Counted from the first letter of the stretch, positions 43,939 through 53,796 are shown. The stretch: DNA of 64,000 bases from SMWD01 sp964629475 (GCA_964629475.1 CAZVQW010000009.1:1-64000), one strand, 5' to 3'. Program-made: numbers and translations. The notes: generated from the letters alone by a model not told the origin.

Positions 43939-45999
43939 TCAGGCTGTCTGTTGGTCTGCAAACTCGACCTCTTCGGACTCCGGATCCAGCGGATCCTCGA
44001 CCAATCCCTGTTCATGGTCGGTTTCGTCCTCGAAGGGCTGCTCGTCCGGCAACTCATCACCCGGTAACCGGAAGCCGGAGACCGACTCCCGTAACTGAGC
44101 AGCCAGTTCGGCAAATTCGCGAATAGAATCAGTTGTGGCACGTGTGCCGGCTTCGGTTCGGGAATTGATCTCTTGCAACATGTCGACATTGCGGGTCACA
44201 GCCGCAGCCGCAGTGGACTGACCGCGGGCCGAACCGGAAATATTCTGTACGAGCGATGCAATCTGGTTCGAAACCTGCTCGATCTCTTCGAGTGCAGCAC
44301 CGGCATTCTCAGCCAACAATGCTCCACCGACGACATCCGTCGTGCTGCGCTCCATAGATACAACAGCCTCGTTCGTATCGGCCTGGATCGTGCGCACGAG
44401 TACCTCAATTTGTTTCGTAGCATTGGCCGAACGTTCGGCGAGCCGCTGCACCTCGTCGGCCACGACGGCAAAACCCCGTCCGGCTTCGCCGGCCATCGAC
44501 GCCTGAATCGACGCATTTAATGCGAGGATATTCGTCTGATCCGCAATATCATTAATCAGTTCGATGATATTACCGATCTCCTGCGAACTCTCGCCGAGCC
44601 GCTTGATGCGTTTTGCCGTGTCCTGAATTGTCTCACGAATAGTATTCATACCCTCGATCGTGCGCCGCACGGCGTCGCCGCCCTTATGAGCAACATCCAC
44701 CGAGTGCCTCGCCACGTCCGATGAGCGTTCGGCATTACCCGAGATCTCTTTGATCGATGCCGCCATCTGCCGAATCGCCTGCGATGCGGCCTCTATCTGC
44801 TTGGATTGCTCGGCCGTTGCTTCGGCGAGTTGCTGTGCAGTCATATCGGTTTGCCGGGCCGCACCGTCGACGCGTATCGCACCTTCGTTCAACGTGACGA
44901 CGAGTTCACGCAGCGCCTCGATAGCAAAGTTGATCGAATCGGCGATAGCGCCGGTGATGTCTTCGGTCACGGTGGCGGTAATCGTCAGATCACCGTCAGC
45001 GAGGCTGCCGAGTTCATCGAGCAGGCACATGATTGCCGCCTGGTTTTGTTCCGTTTGTTCCGTCTGTAGATCAGCCGCTTTACGTACATCCCTTTGCCGA
45101 TACCAGAGCCCGACCATGACAAGAAACAGGAGCATCGCGAGAGCAGTCAATGCCAACACGGCGTTACCCTGCCAGGCCGAGTCAGCGACGCCGCTACTGC
45201 GAACTACAACGCCTGAGCTCAATGCGGCATCGAGTGAATTGAGCTGCCCGCCAACAGCTTTGAGCGCAGCGAGCTCCTCGGTGACTGCCAAAACATTACG
45301 AATATTGTCGCCGATACGCGACACCTGATTAACTACTGCCGCCAATGCACTCACCGACTCGGCACCCGATACGGCACGCAACCCGAGACCTGGATCGCCA
45401 TTCTCGAAGCCGCGAACAATTTGCGTCAGTGCCATCTCCCGGTCGAGCATCTGCTGCGTAACGTCGGCCAGCACCGCATATCCTGCGGACAGACTCCGCA
45501 CATTTTCCTGTAACCCGTTCGCCAGCAAGCGCAATCGTTCCAGCTGGGCGATGACGACCGGCTTGCCCTGAATCACGACGGACTCCTCGAGTCCATTTGC
45601 CGCATCGTCGAGTTGGGGCAATAAAAATTCAAGCTCGGCACTGACAAATGCCAGTGTTTCGCGTGCCCGCCAATTATTTTCGAGTGTCTCGAGGCTGGTC
45701 GATAAATTACGCAGCGCTTTCGACTGCTCGGTGGTTAAACCCCGGGAACTTAGCTGCGCAAGCGACTGACGTGACCCACCCAACGACTCCAGCGTATCCG
45801 CATCGGTTGATGACAATGCCGATCTGGCAACCAGTAATGCTGCCCGCGCCTGTTGCAACGTGGCAGCGGAAGTAGCCCCCGGCTGTGCGGCGACGTCACG
45901 CTGTCCTTTATATTGCAATGCCAGAACGCCGAGTAACAGAAGCGCACCAAGCACCGCTATTACCGGTATCAGGTTGGATCCACTGGCTTTATTTGTCAT
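43939..45999 (-). CDS. pilJ: Twitching-motility methyl-accepting chemoreceptor
   Basis: Encodes 686 residues. An N-terminal membrane helix (about 9-28), a periplasmic helical region with PilJ-type repeats (about 40-280) and a second helix (about 283-305, LALTALAMLLFLVMVGLWY) lead to HAMP and the coiled-coil signalling domain. Its hairpin tip is GRGFAVVADEVQRLAERSANATKQI. The C-terminus is acidic. It sits between pilI and chpA in the standard Pil-Chp order. Confidence 0.95.
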   Translation of the reverse strand: MTNKASGSNLIPVIAVLGALLLLGVLALQYKGQRDVAAQPGATSAATLQQARAALLVARSALSSTDADTLESLGGSRQSLAQLSSRGLTTEQSKALRNLSTSLETLENNWRARETLAFVSAELEFLLPQLDDAANGLEESVVIQGKPVVIAQLERLRLLANGLQENVRSLSAGYAVLADVTQQMLDREMALTQIVRGFENGDPGLGLRAVSGAESVSALAAVVNQVSRIGDNIRNVLAVTEELAALKAVGGQLNSLDAALSSGVVVRSSGVADSAWQGNAVLALTALAMLLFLVMVGLWYRQRDVRKAADLQTEQTEQNQAAIMCLLDELGSLADGDLTITATVTEDITGAIADSINFAIEALRELVVTLNEGAIRVDGAARQTDMTAQQLAEATAEQSKQIEAASQAIRQMAASIKEISGNAERSSDVARHSVDVAHKGGDAVRRTIEGMNTIRETIQDTAKRIKRLGESSQEIGNIIELINDIADQTNILALNASIQASMAGEAGRGFAVVADEVQRLAERSANATKQIEVLVRTIQADTNEAVVSMERSTTDVVGGALLAENAGAALEEIEQVSNQIASLVQNISGSARGQSTAAAAVTRNVDMLQEINSRTEAGTRATTDSIREFAELAAQLRESVSGFRLPGDELPDEQPFEDETDHEQGLVEDPLDPESEEVEFADQQTA

Positions 46000-46069
46000 C
46001 TATCGGTCCCTTCTTTAAAACGCATCGCCGACCAAATCAACTTCGGGCAATCAGGCACCTGTCCGTTAA

Positions 46070-46645
46070 TCACGCCGCCGCACGCTGAAATTCATCGCTG
46101 CTTGCCAGACGCCCGACGCTGAAAATCAGCCAGTTCTCCAGGCCGCGTTCATACACGCCCTCCAGAAACCGTTCACAGCTCGTCAGCGTCTGCGGCACCT
46201 CATCGGATCGCTCAGTATCGAGAAAGCGCCTGAAGCCGAATACCTCATCCACGATTAACCCGGCCGACAGGTCGGCGCCCTTGATGACGAGTACACGCGC
46301 ATCACGCTGACCGGAAAAACGCCCGGCGTCGAGAAACAACTTCAAATCGATGATCGGTAACAATTGCCCGCGCACGTTGGCCAACCCGCGAATCCACTGC
46401 TTCGCGCCGGGCACACGCGCAATCAATGGAGGCACCATCAAGACCTCGCGAATATCATCGCGGGCGACGATAAACTGCTCATCGGCGAGCCGGAAACCGA
46501 TGCCGACCCATTCCTCGGCATCAAGGTTCACGTCATCGCCTGACGCGCCAGCCAATGCAACCTTGCTGCGACGCTCGAGCTCACGCAGCAAATCGAACGG
46601 CCGGTCCCGCAAGGTGCGTAATTCGGTACCCGGGGTTTCAGTCAT
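46070..46645 (-). CDS. pilI: CheW-like adaptor
   Basis: Encodes 191 residues with the CheW fold (WVGIGFRLADEQFIVARDDIREVLMVP, WIRGLANVRGQLLPIIDLKLFL, GLIVDEVFGFRRFL). It links PilJ to ChpA. The ATG overlaps the pilH stop (TGATG), indicating coupled translation. Confidence 0.94.
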   Translation of the reverse strand: MTETPGTELRTLRDRPFDLLRELERRSKVALAGASGDDVNLDAEEWVGIGFRLADEQFIVARDDIREVLMVPPLIARVPGAKQWIRGLANVRGQLLPIIDLKLFLDAGRFSGQRDARVLVIKGADLSAGLIVDEVFGFRRFLDTERSDEVPQTLTSCERFLEGVYERGLENWLIFSVGRLASSDEFQRAAA

Positions 46646-47007
46646 CAGTTCAGATTCGCCTGCACGGCGGCGACTAGTGCCGCGTCATCGACCGGTTTCA
46701 TCAGGTATTCAACGGCGCCCTGACGCAACCCCCAGACCTTGTCTGTTTCCTGATCTTTCGTCGTCACCATGACGACCGGGATTGCGGCCGTTGTCGGGTT
46801 TTTTGACAGTTGGCGGGTGGCCTGAAAGCCGTTCATACCCGGCATGACGATATCCATGAGAATCAGGTCCGGCAACCGCGATTCAGCGACCGTAATCGCC
46901 TCCTCCCCGTCACTCGCAACGACGGTCTCGAAACCGTGCCGCTCCAGCGCCGTTGAAATAACGTGCTGTTCCGTTGGTGAATCGTCAACAATCAACACGA
47001 GCGCCAT
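46645..47007 (-). CDS. pilH: Response regulator PilH
   Basis: Single-domain CheY-like protein of 120 residues; ATG 47007 has GGGAG upstream and fits the family length. The receiver motifs are LIVDDSPTEQ, phospho-Asp in LILMDIVMPGMNGF, and MVTTKDQETDKVWG and YLMKPVD. It acts on pilus retraction in the Pil-Chp pathway. Confidence 0.94.
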   Translation of the reverse strand: MALVLIVDDSPTEQHVISTALERHGFETVVASDGEEAITVAESRLPDLILMDIVMPGMNGFQATRQLSKNPTTAAIPVVMVTTKDQETDKVWGLRQGAVEYLMKPVDDAALVAAVQANLN

Positions 47008-47024
47008 GGCTCCACTCCCGTGTG

Positions 47025-47444
47025 TCATCGAGAAACCTGGTTGGCTATTGCCCCCAGCAACTCGTCTTTCGTAAACGGTTTGGTCAGATACTGTTCCGAA
47101 CCGACAATCCGGCCCCGGGCCCGATCAAACAGACCATCCTTACTGGACAACATGATGACCGGCGTATTGCTGTAGGTTTTGTTGTGCTTGATCAACGAGC
47201 ACGTTTGGTAACCGTCCAGACGCGGCATCATGATATCGACGAAAATAATATCGGGCTGATGGTCAGCGATCTTGGCCAGGGCGTCGAACCCGTCGATCGC
47301 CGTATAGACGGTACAGCCCTCTTTCGACAACAACGTCTCAGCAGTGCGCCGGATCGTCTTGCTATCGTCGATAACCAGTATCTTGAGGCCACTCAGTTTC
47401 GGGGCCGTGTCAGCCACCACTGGCATCTCGGTCGCTTCAGTCAT
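47025..47444 (-). CDS. pilG: Response regulator PilG
   Basis: Single-domain receiver of 139 residues. VIDDSKTIRRTAETLL, phospho-Asp in IIFVDIMMPRLDGYQTC, MLSSKDGLFDRARGRIVGSEQYLTKPF are nearly identical in layout to Pseudomonas PilG. ATG 47444 has AAAGG 6 bp upstream; a GTG three bases earlier is possible. It heads the pilGHIJ-chpA-chpC operon. The 230-bp gap to gshB shows no other gene. Confidence 0.95.
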   Translation of the reverse strand: MTEATEMPVVADTAPKLSGLKILVIDDSKTIRRTAETLLSKEGCTVYTAIDGFDALAKIADHQPDIIFVDIMMPRLDGYQTCSLIKHNKTYSNTPVIMLSSKDGLFDRARGRIVGSEQYLTKPFTKDELLGAIANQVSR

Positions 47445-47675
47445 CACAAGCCTTTAACATAATGAATCCAATACACAAAGACGGTACCGCTGTTGAATCC
47501 GCACAAATTGATGTCCGGTAGTCCCCATGAGTTCCAGATACGCCGGAGCCACCATCCGACCATGAATGGCACTACCCAATAACCCACTCCAGTACCTACG
47601 AGATAATACCTGCCCACAGGTGATATTTCAGCAGGTCTGCGACAGAATTGAGACACAGGTATCGTGGAGAAAACA

Positions 47676-48623
47676 ATGAGTAAAATCAGGCTTGGGGTCG
47701 TCATGGATCCTATCGGTCAAATTACCCCGGCCAAAGACAGTACGCTGGCGATGCTGCTGGAAGCCCAGGCGCGCGGCTATGAGATCCGGTATTTCGAACT
47801 ATCCGACCTCCGCCTAGACGACGGCGAGCCACGCGGGTACGGTCGGGCGCTCAGTGTCGCCGACGATTCAGCAGGCTGGTACGAACTCGGCGCCGCAACG
47901 GATCAGAGCCTCGCCGATCTCGATGTCATCCTGATGCGCAAGGATCCGCCCTTCGATACCGAATATATCTATACAACCTACATTCTGGAACGCGCCGAAC
48001 TGGCCGGCGCGCTGATCGTCAACCAGCCCAACAGCCTGCGGGATATCAACGAAAAGGTATACACGGCCTGGTTCCCCGAATGCTGCCCGCCGACACTGAT
48101 CACGCGTTCGATGCGGCAGCTGCGCGAATTCCTGAAAAAACACGGGAAAATCGTCATCAAGCCCCTCGACGGCATGGGCGGACGGTCGATATTCGTTGTC
48201 GATCACAGCGACAACAACGCCAACGTCATATTCGAAACGCTGACGGATTACGATGCGAAATTTGCCATGGCGCAACAATATATCCCGGAAATCACCACCG
48301 GTGACAAACGCATCCTGCTCGTCAACGGCCAACCCGCGCCATGCGTACTGGCGCGGATCCCGCCGCCGGACGACAATCGAGGCAACCTCGTCGCCGGCGC
48401 ACAGCCGGAGGCCCGTGAACTGACGGAGCGTGATCGCTGGATCTGCGAACGCGTCGGACCGGTGCTGCGCGAGCGCGGCGTCCTGTTTGCCGGCCTCGAC
48501 GTCATTGGTGACTATTTGACCGAAATCAATGTCACGAGCCCCACCGGGATTCGCGAACTCGCGAAACTGGCCGACCTCGACATTGCCCGGGAACTCATTG
48601 AGGCCATTGAAAACCGCTTGTGA
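47676..48623 (+). CDS. gshB: Glutathione synthetase
   Basis: Joins gamma-glutamylcysteine and glycine using ATP. The 315-residue ATP-grasp protein starts at ATG 47676 with GGAG upstream and has GVVMDPIGQI, LMRKDPPFDTEYIY, KPLDGMGGRSIF and the C-terminal INVTSPTGIRELA metal-binding stretch. It lies between pilG and a tonB-like gene, as in Pseudomonas. A solitary GGTGTCAGACACC unit follows its stop directly. Confidence 0.97.
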   Translation: MSKIRLGVVMDPIGQITPAKDSTLAMLLEAQARGYEIRYFELSDLRLDDGEPRGYGRALSVADDSAGWYELGAATDQSLADLDVILMRKDPPFDTEYIYTTYILERAELAGALIVNQPNSLRDINEKVYTAWFPECCPPTLITRSMRQLREFLKKHGKIVIKPLDGMGGRSIFVVDHSDNNANVIFETLTDYDAKFAMAQQYIPEITTGDKRILLVNGQPAPCVLARIPPPDDNRGNLVAGAQPEARELTERDRWICERVGPVLRERGVLFAGLDVIGDYLTEINVTSPTGIRELAKLADLDIARELIEAIENRL

Positions 48624-48640
48624 AATTGGTGTCAGACACC
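48623..48640. repeat. Solitary GGTGTCAGACACC palindrome
   Basis: AAATTGGTGTCAGACACC begins at the last base of the gshB stop codon. It is one arm of the family seen complete at 23751-23861, without an opposite arm nearby. Confidence 0.75.
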
Positions 48641-48757
48641 ACAACACAGAAACCCGCATTTTGTGACCTGATCCAACCCTTACGGGCGGCGGCGGGTATA
48701 ATAGGACCCTTGCTAGCTGCGACCGAAACGGAAATCCATATTCGCCCATCCCAGCCC

Positions 48758-49717
48758 ATGAGCCCATCAACAGGCAATACCGGTCGTCAAGGCATGTCAC
48801 GTGCCGTGGATCCCCGACTTTTCCTGCCATGGTCAGAAACCGCCTCCCGGGACCGCCTTTCATCGACCCTGTTCCTCGCTGGCTTGCTCCATGGCATCAT
48901 CCTGCTCGGCGTGACATTTACCAGCGAATACGCACCCCCGGAACCGACGGCAACCTCTTTCGATGTCGTGCTGATCACCAATGAATCGACCGATCACACC
49001 ACCCAAAATGATGCCGAACTACTCGCGCAACAGGACATGATCGGCGCCGGAAATACTGACATTCCGATGCAACTACAGACCGCAATGAATCAACTACAGC
49101 CCGCCGAAGAGCTGGGACCGGAGCAGGCCGGCCAACAACAGCGTCGCCAGCTCGATCCATCTATGCTGCACGACCGACCGACCATTGTCGCCCGGTCGCT
49201 ATCCAGCCGACTCGCCATTCCGGAACGGCAGGATGATCGCCAATACAACGAACAACGACAGGCGCGGTCTTTTGTCGGCGAAACGAATGCGATTGAAATC
49301 GTCAATAAACCCGAACCGGAAACGTTAATCAGCGATACTGAGCCACGTGAACTGATCATCAGCGCGAATACCCGCGAAGCGCGGATCGCCGCTTACCTGA
49401 GCAGCTGGAAAAACCACATCGAGCGCATCGGTACGCTGAACTTCCCGAATGCCGCCGACAGCACCGGTCTGGCAAGCTATCCGACGCTCGAAGTCGCGAT
49501 TAACTCTGACGGCAACCTGAATGAGGTCATTGTGCGTAACTCGTCGGGTATCCGCGCCCTCGATCAGGCTGCGCTGAATATCGTTACGATCTCAGCGCCA
49601 TTCGACCCGTTCCCCGAATTTCTGCGTGCCGAGTACGACGTGCTGCGCTTCGCTTACGAGTGGCGATTCACCGACGGGCTTATCTCGTCGCGACTGTCGA
49701 CCACCGGCGCACAGTGA
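48758..49717 (+). CDS. TonB-family energy transducer (TonB3-like)
   Basis: An inner-membrane anchor near the N-terminus (STLFLAGLLHGIILLGVTF) is followed by a long Gln/Pro-containing periplasmic linker. The C-terminal TonB domain has YLSSWKNHIERIGTLNFP, LEVAINSDGNLNEVIVRNSSG and ALDQAALNIVTISAPFDPFP. The start is uncertain (48758 or 48794); 48758 gives 319 residues. Between gshB and yqgE, it occupies the place of Pseudomonas tonB3 (PA0406), needed for twitching motility there, so a pilus-related role is likely. Confidence 0.87.
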   Translation: MSPSTGNTGRQGMSRAVDPRLFLPWSETASRDRLSSTLFLAGLLHGIILLGVTFTSEYAPPEPTATSFDVVLITNESTDHTTQNDAELLAQQDMIGAGNTDIPMQLQTAMNQLQPAEELGPEQAGQQQRRQLDPSMLHDRPTIVARSLSSRLAIPERQDDRQYNEQRQARSFVGETNAIEIVNKPEPETLISDTEPRELIISANTREARIAAYLSSWKNHIERIGTLNFPNAADSTGLASYPTLEVAINSDGNLNEVIVRNSSGIRALDQAALNIVTISAPFDPFPEFLRAEYDVLRFAYEWRFTDGLISSRLSTTGAQ

Positions 49718-49727
49718 AGTCAGACTG

Positions 49728-50291
49728 ATGGATGAATCGAATAATCTGACCGGACACCTGCTCATCGCAATGCCTGCGATGATGGATCCAAACTTTGCGC
49801 GTACCGTCACTTATATCTGTGAACATGGCGACCAGGGTGCGCTGGGAATCGTCGTGAACCGACCGCTCGATATCGATCTCGGCGACGTATTCGCGCAATT
49901 GAAGCTGGAAAACTGCAACGCGGAAATGTCCAGCCGGCCTGTGTTGCATGGCGGTCCGGTACATATGGAACGTGGCTTCGTTATACATGAAGCCGAAGAT
50001 TGCTGGGAGAATTCGACGATCGTCAAGGACTCTATCCAGGTCACAACCTCGCGTGACATCCTGATCGCGATGGCCGACGGGCGCGGACCGAAACGCGCCA
50101 CTGTCGCACTCGGTTACGCCGGCTGGGGCGCCGGCCAGCTCGAGGAAGAAATTTCGGCAAACTCATGGCTCAATACGCCGGCCGATGGGCGAATTATTTT
50201 TGACACCCCGTTTGAAGACCGCTGGCAACAATCAGCTGACCTGCTCGGCATCGACCTGTCCATGATCAGCCCGGAAGCCGGCCACGCCTGA
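49728..50291 (+). CDS. yqgE: YqgE/AlgH family protein
   Basis: Encodes 187 residues from ATG 49728. Family hallmarks are LTGHLLIAMPAMMDPNFARTVTYICEH, GALGIVVNRPL, LHGGPVHMERGFVIH and GYAGWGAGQLEEEI. The molecular role is unresolved; in Pseudomonas algH has been associated with alginate and virulence gene expression. It is followed by ruvX, the usual neighbour. Confidence 0.95.
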   Translation: MDESNNLTGHLLIAMPAMMDPNFARTVTYICEHGDQGALGIVVNRPLDIDLGDVFAQLKLENCNAEMSSRPVLHGGPVHMERGFVIHEAEDCWENSTIVKDSIQVTTSRDILIAMADGRGPKRATVALGYAGWGAGQLEEEISANSWLNTPADGRIIFDTPFEDRWQQSADLLGIDLSMISPEAGHA

Positions 50292-50318
50292 CCCTGGAAT
50301 TGCTCAACAATAAACGAC

Positions 50319-50753
50319 TTGACTCACAAACACTCCGCGCTGGCGTTCGACTTCGGTGAACAACGCATCGGCGTGGCATTTGCCAACCGGGTAACCGGCT
50401 CGGCCGTCCCGCTGAAAACCTTGCCGACCCGCGACGCCGAAGCTGTGCATTACGAAATTGCGGCACTGATCAGGGAATGGGAACCCGGCGCACTCGTGAT
50501 CGGCGTACCCTATAATACCGACGGCACGGAATCCCGACTGACCACGATGGCCGTGGAATTCGGGACCCGGATCGGCAACCGATATGGCTTACCGGTAGAT
50601 CAGGTGGACGAGCGCCTGACATCGATGGAAGCCAGAATGATGCTGACCGAACAACGCCGAAGCGGTCAGCGACGCCGCAAAATACGCCGCGAAGACATCG
50701 ATAGCCTGTCGGCGAAGCTAATCGCCGAGACATGGCTGCGCGAGAACCGATAA
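50319..50753 (+). CDS. ruvX: Holliday junction resolvase-like RuvX (YqgF)
   Basis: Encodes 144 residues with RNase H-like fold: LAFDFGEQRIGVAFAN with the catalytic Asp, VIGVPYNTDGTES, DERLTSMEAR and the final DIDSLSAKLIAETWL. It is involved in 16S rRNA 5' processing in E. coli. TTG 50319 is taken as start because no ATG fits the family N-terminus; the ribosome-binding site is weak. Confidence 0.92.
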   Translation: MTHKHSALAFDFGEQRIGVAFANRVTGSAVPLKTLPTRDAEAVHYEIAALIREWEPGALVIGVPYNTDGTESRLTTMAVEFGTRIGNRYGLPVDQVDERLTSMEARMMLTEQRRSGQRRRKIRREDIDSLSAKLIAETWLRENR

Positions 50754-50763
50754 CGACAAAACA

Positions 50764-51729
50764 ATGGATCAGGAAGCCAGCAACATCGAGCAACTCACAC
50801 CGTCGGGTCGGTTAAGGCACCTGTTGCAACTCCATGGACTCGACCGCAGTATTCTTGTTGATATCCTGAACCGCGCACAAAATTATGTACGACCGATAGG
50901 CACGGTACCCGCTCGCGACGATTGCCTGGCCGGGCAAACTGTCGCAAACCTGTTTTTTGAGGCCAGTACGCGAACGCGCGCCTCTTTCGAACTCGCCGCC
51001 AAAAGAATGAGCGCCGACGTACTGAATCTCGACGTTAATATGTCATCGAGAAAAAAGGGCGAGAGCATTCTCGACACGATCTATACCCTGCAGGCGATGG
51101 GTGTCGGTATTTTCGTCGTCCGCGACGCTTCGGCCGGTATTCCGGCGTTGATCGCAACCAAGGTCGAACCGCACATCAACGTTTTGAATGCCGGTGAGTC
51201 GGATGTCTCGCACCCCACACAGGGCCTGCTCGACATGCTGACGATTCGCCAACACAAGGGACGACTCGACAACCTGACGATCACGATCATCGGCGACATC
51301 GCACACTCACGGGTAGCACGCTCATTGACCGAAGGGCTCGCCATCCTCGGTGACAACACGATTCGCCTCGTCTCTCCGCCGGGACTGGCGCCGGACCCGG
51401 CGCTCTACCCGGGAATGGACATCACCACAGACATCGACGGTGCAATTGCCGGCGCCGATGCACTCGTCACGCTGCGCATACAAAAAGAACGCATCATAGA
51501 AAAATCGAATCTGCTGACGGATCACGAATATCTGGAGGCTTACGGGCTCACCGAGCAGCGACTCAAACTGGCCAGGCCCGATGCAATCGTCCTGCACCCG
51601 GGACCGATGAACCGGGATGTCGAAATCGAAGGCAGCGTCGCCGATGGGCCGCACAGCGTCATCACCGAACAAGTCACCAACGGTCTTGCCGTACGCATGG
51701 CCTTACTCGCAACGATCGCCGGAGCATGA
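50764..51729 (+). CDS. pyrB: Aspartate carbamoyltransferase catalytic subunit
   Basis: First committed step of pyrimidine synthesis. The 321-residue protein carries the carbamoyl-phosphate loop FFEASTRTRASFELAAKRM, SHPTQGLLDMLTI and HPGPMNRDVEI. Ten bp after ruvX and overlapping pyrK (ATGA). The pyrR and pyrC neighbours seen in Pseudomonas are missing here. Confidence 0.96.
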   Translation: MDQEASNIEQLTPSGRLRHLLQLHGLDRSILVDILNRAQNYVRPIGTVPARDDCLAGQTVANLFFEASTRTRASFELAAKRMSADVLNLDVNMSSRKKGESILDTIYTLQAMGVGIFVVRDASAGIPALIATKVEPHINVLNAGESDVSHPTQGLLDMLTIRQHKGRLDNLTITIIGDIAHSRVARSLTEGLAILGDNTIRLVSPPGLAPDPALYPGMDITTDIDGAIAGADALVTLRIQKERIIEKSNLLTDHEYLEAYGLTEQRLKLARPDAIVLHPGPMNRDVEIEGSVADGPHSVITEQVTNGLAVRMALLATIAGA

Positions 51730-52607
51730 CCCAAAATCACCGCAACGCGATCTGCGTCGAAAATGCAGGCATTCTGCAGCACACGGCGCATGCCGACGAT
51801 CAATATGTGCTGCGCCTGACGGCGCCACGATGCGCCGCACGCGCGCAACCGGGCAGCTTCGTGCATATTCGGTGCGCCGATGACATTCCGATGCGTCGAC
51901 CCGTGTCGATCATGCGGGTTAATGCGGCTGACGGCTGGATTGAGATACTGTACAAGGTCATGGGCCACGGACTGCGCCAGTTGGCCACCACCGAGCCCGG
52001 CGAAACTGTCAGCATCATGGGCCCAATCGGCAACGGCTTCGCGCCGGACAGCAATCGCCCGACCGCGGTGCTGATCGGCGGTGGAGTCGGCATTCCACCA
52101 CTGATTTTTCTGGCCGAATCCATTCACGCACAAGGCCGGAAAAATACCCGATCGGTTGCTTTCTTCGGCTCGGAAATTCCGTTCCCGTTCGAACTCGTCG
52201 ACACAACCGTCACGTTACCGGGCGCACCGATCGAGGCGAATCGGGCCATTGCACTGCTCGATAAAAAGGACATACCGTCTCGCCTGGCCACGACGGCCGG
52301 ATTCGCGGGCTGTTACGCGGGCTACGTGACCGAACTGGCCCGCGAATGGCTCGCAACGCTGCCGGATGAAGAACTCGAGAAAATCATGTTCTATTCCTGC
52401 GGGCCCGAGCCGATGCTCGAGGCCGTCGCGAAGCTGGCTCGCTCGTTCAACCTGCCGACACAACTTTGTCTCGAGGAATACATGGCCTGTGCCGTAGGCG
52501 GCTGCGCCGGTTGTGCCGTCGAAGTGCAGACGGACGAGGGACCGGCGATGAAAAGAGTCTGCGTCGATGGGCCGGTGTTTGATGGGGGCGCGATTTACCC
52601 TGGCTAA
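51726..52607 (+). CDS. PyrK-like dihydroorotate dehydrogenase electron-transfer subunit
   Basis: Encodes 293 residues: an FAD-binding ferredoxin-reductase barrel (PGSFVHIRCADDIPMRRPVSIM), an NAD-binding domain (GGGVGIPPLIFLA, YSCGPEPMLEAV) and a C-terminal [2Fe-2S] site (C-LEEYMACAVGGCAGC then KRVCVDGPVF). This is the PyrK architecture of class 1B enzymes, typical of Firmicutes. Coupled translation to pyrB supports a role in pyrimidine synthesis. No pyrD is in the window. Confidence 0.85.
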   Translation: MTQNHRNAICVENAGILQHTAHADDQYVLRLTAPRCAARAQPGSFVHIRCADDIPMRRPVSIMRVNAADGWIEILYKVMGHGLRQLATTEPGETVSIMGPIGNGFAPDSNRPTAVLIGGGVGIPPLIFLAESIHAQGRKNTRSVAFFGSEIPFPFELVDTTVTLPGAPIEANRAIALLDKKDIPSRLATTAGFAGCYAGYVTELAREWLATLPDEELEKIMFYSCGPEPMLEAVAKLARSFNLPTQLCLEEYMACAVGGCAGCAVEVQTDEGPAMKRVCVDGPVFDGGAIYPG

Positions 52608-52691
52608 ACTGGAGTACGTTGCCAAGTTGCCGCCGGGCGGGTGGCACGATCGTGAATTTCCGGACTCTGAAGAATCCCGACGACTCTTGCC

Positions 52692-53747
52692 CTAGCCGAA
52701 ATGAATCTGAGATTCGAGATTGGCGCGTGAATCGGCGTTCGCCAGCGCCTCATCCATCGAAACTTTGCCTTCCTGATAAAGCTTGAGCAGCGACTCGTCG
52801 AATGTTTGCATGCCCTGCTCGGTGCTATCGTAGAACGACTCCTTGACCTTGCTGATATCGCCCTGCTGGATCAGCTCGGCGATACGCGGTGTGTTCAGCA
52901 TGATCTCGACTGCGGCCTGGCGATCACCACCGACACCGCGCACCAGTCGCTGCGAGATAATCGCCCGCAGGTACTGGGAAATATCCATGTACACCTGCGG
53001 ATGCTGGTCTTCGGGGAAAATATTAATGATCCGATCCAGAGTTTCGGGCGCATTATTGGAATGCAACGTGGCAATAACGAGGTGGCCGGTACCGGACAGA
53101 TCAATCGCTGCCTGCATCGTCTCCCGATCACGAATCTCACCGATCAGGATAACATCCGGCGCCTCGCGCATCGCGCTCTTCAAGGCACGCGAATAGTTCT
53201 TCGTGTCAGTACCAATTTCTCGCTGATTGATGATGGACTTCTTGTTCTTGTGCAGGAACTCGATTGGATCCTCGATTGTGATGATATGTGACGATGTTTT
53301 CTCGTTACGATAATTAATCATACCCGCCAGTGTCGTCGACTTGCCGCAGCCGGTCGCACCAACCATCAGAATCAGCCCACGCCGAAACATAACGAGTTCC
53401 TGGAGAATCGGCGGCATGCCCAGATCCTCGAGTTTTGGCATTTCGGTGGTGATATAGCGCATGACCATCGCAATCGTGTTGCGCTGATGAAATACGTTAA
53501 CCCGAAAACGGCCGAGACCCGGCTTTGAAATCGCGAAATCGATTTCGAGCTCCTGGGTAAATTCCTCCATCTGCTCCTCGTTCATGACCTCCATCGCGGC
53601 CTGACGAACCATCTTCGACGTCAGATCGAGTTTGTTGACCGGCATGATCTTGCCGTCGATCTTGATCTTGACGGGGGCGTGACAGGTCAGAAAAAGATCC
53701 GATGCCTTTTTCTCAACCATCAGGTTAAACAGGGGCTCTACATTCAT
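52692..53747 (-). CDS. PilT/PilU-family ATPase, third paralogue
   Basis: Encodes 351 residues. The order PAS-like N-domain (KKASDLFLTCHAPVKIKIDGKI), Walker A GATGCGKSTTLAG, Asp box, Walker B-like VILIGEIRDRETM and the His box TGHLVIATLHSNN is that of pilus retraction ATPases. The sequence is closer to PilU than to PilT (MVEKKASDLFLT, NYRNEKTSSHIITIEDPIEFLH). It is the last gene of a pilT-pilU-pilU2 series on the minus strand. A separate retraction role or an accessory motor is possible. Confidence 0.9.
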   Translation of the reverse strand: MNVEPLFNLMVEKKASDLFLTCHAPVKIKIDGKIMPVNKLDLTSKMVRQAAMEVMNEEQMEEFTQELEIDFAISKPGLGRFRVNVFHQRNTIAMVMRYITTEMPKLEDLGMPPILQELVMFRRGLILMVGATGCGKSTTLAGMINYRNEKTSSHIITIEDPIEFLHKNKKSIINQREIGTDTKNYSRALKSAMREAPDVILIGEIRDRETMQAAIDLSGTGHLVIATLHSNNAPETLDRIINIFPEDQHPQVYMDISQYLRAIISQRLVRGVGGDRQAAVEIMLNTPRIAELIQQGDISKVKESFYDSTEQGMQTFDESLLKLYQEGKVSMDEALANADSRANLESQIHFG

Positions 53748-53796
53748 CTCAGCATTTACTCATTCAAGTTCAGTTAGTTGTCGTCGACGATAAAAT

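Noticed and set aside
47444..47704. Minus-strand 86-codon ORF between pilG and gshB
   Set aside because: It overlaps the gshB start and shows no homology pattern that I recognise.
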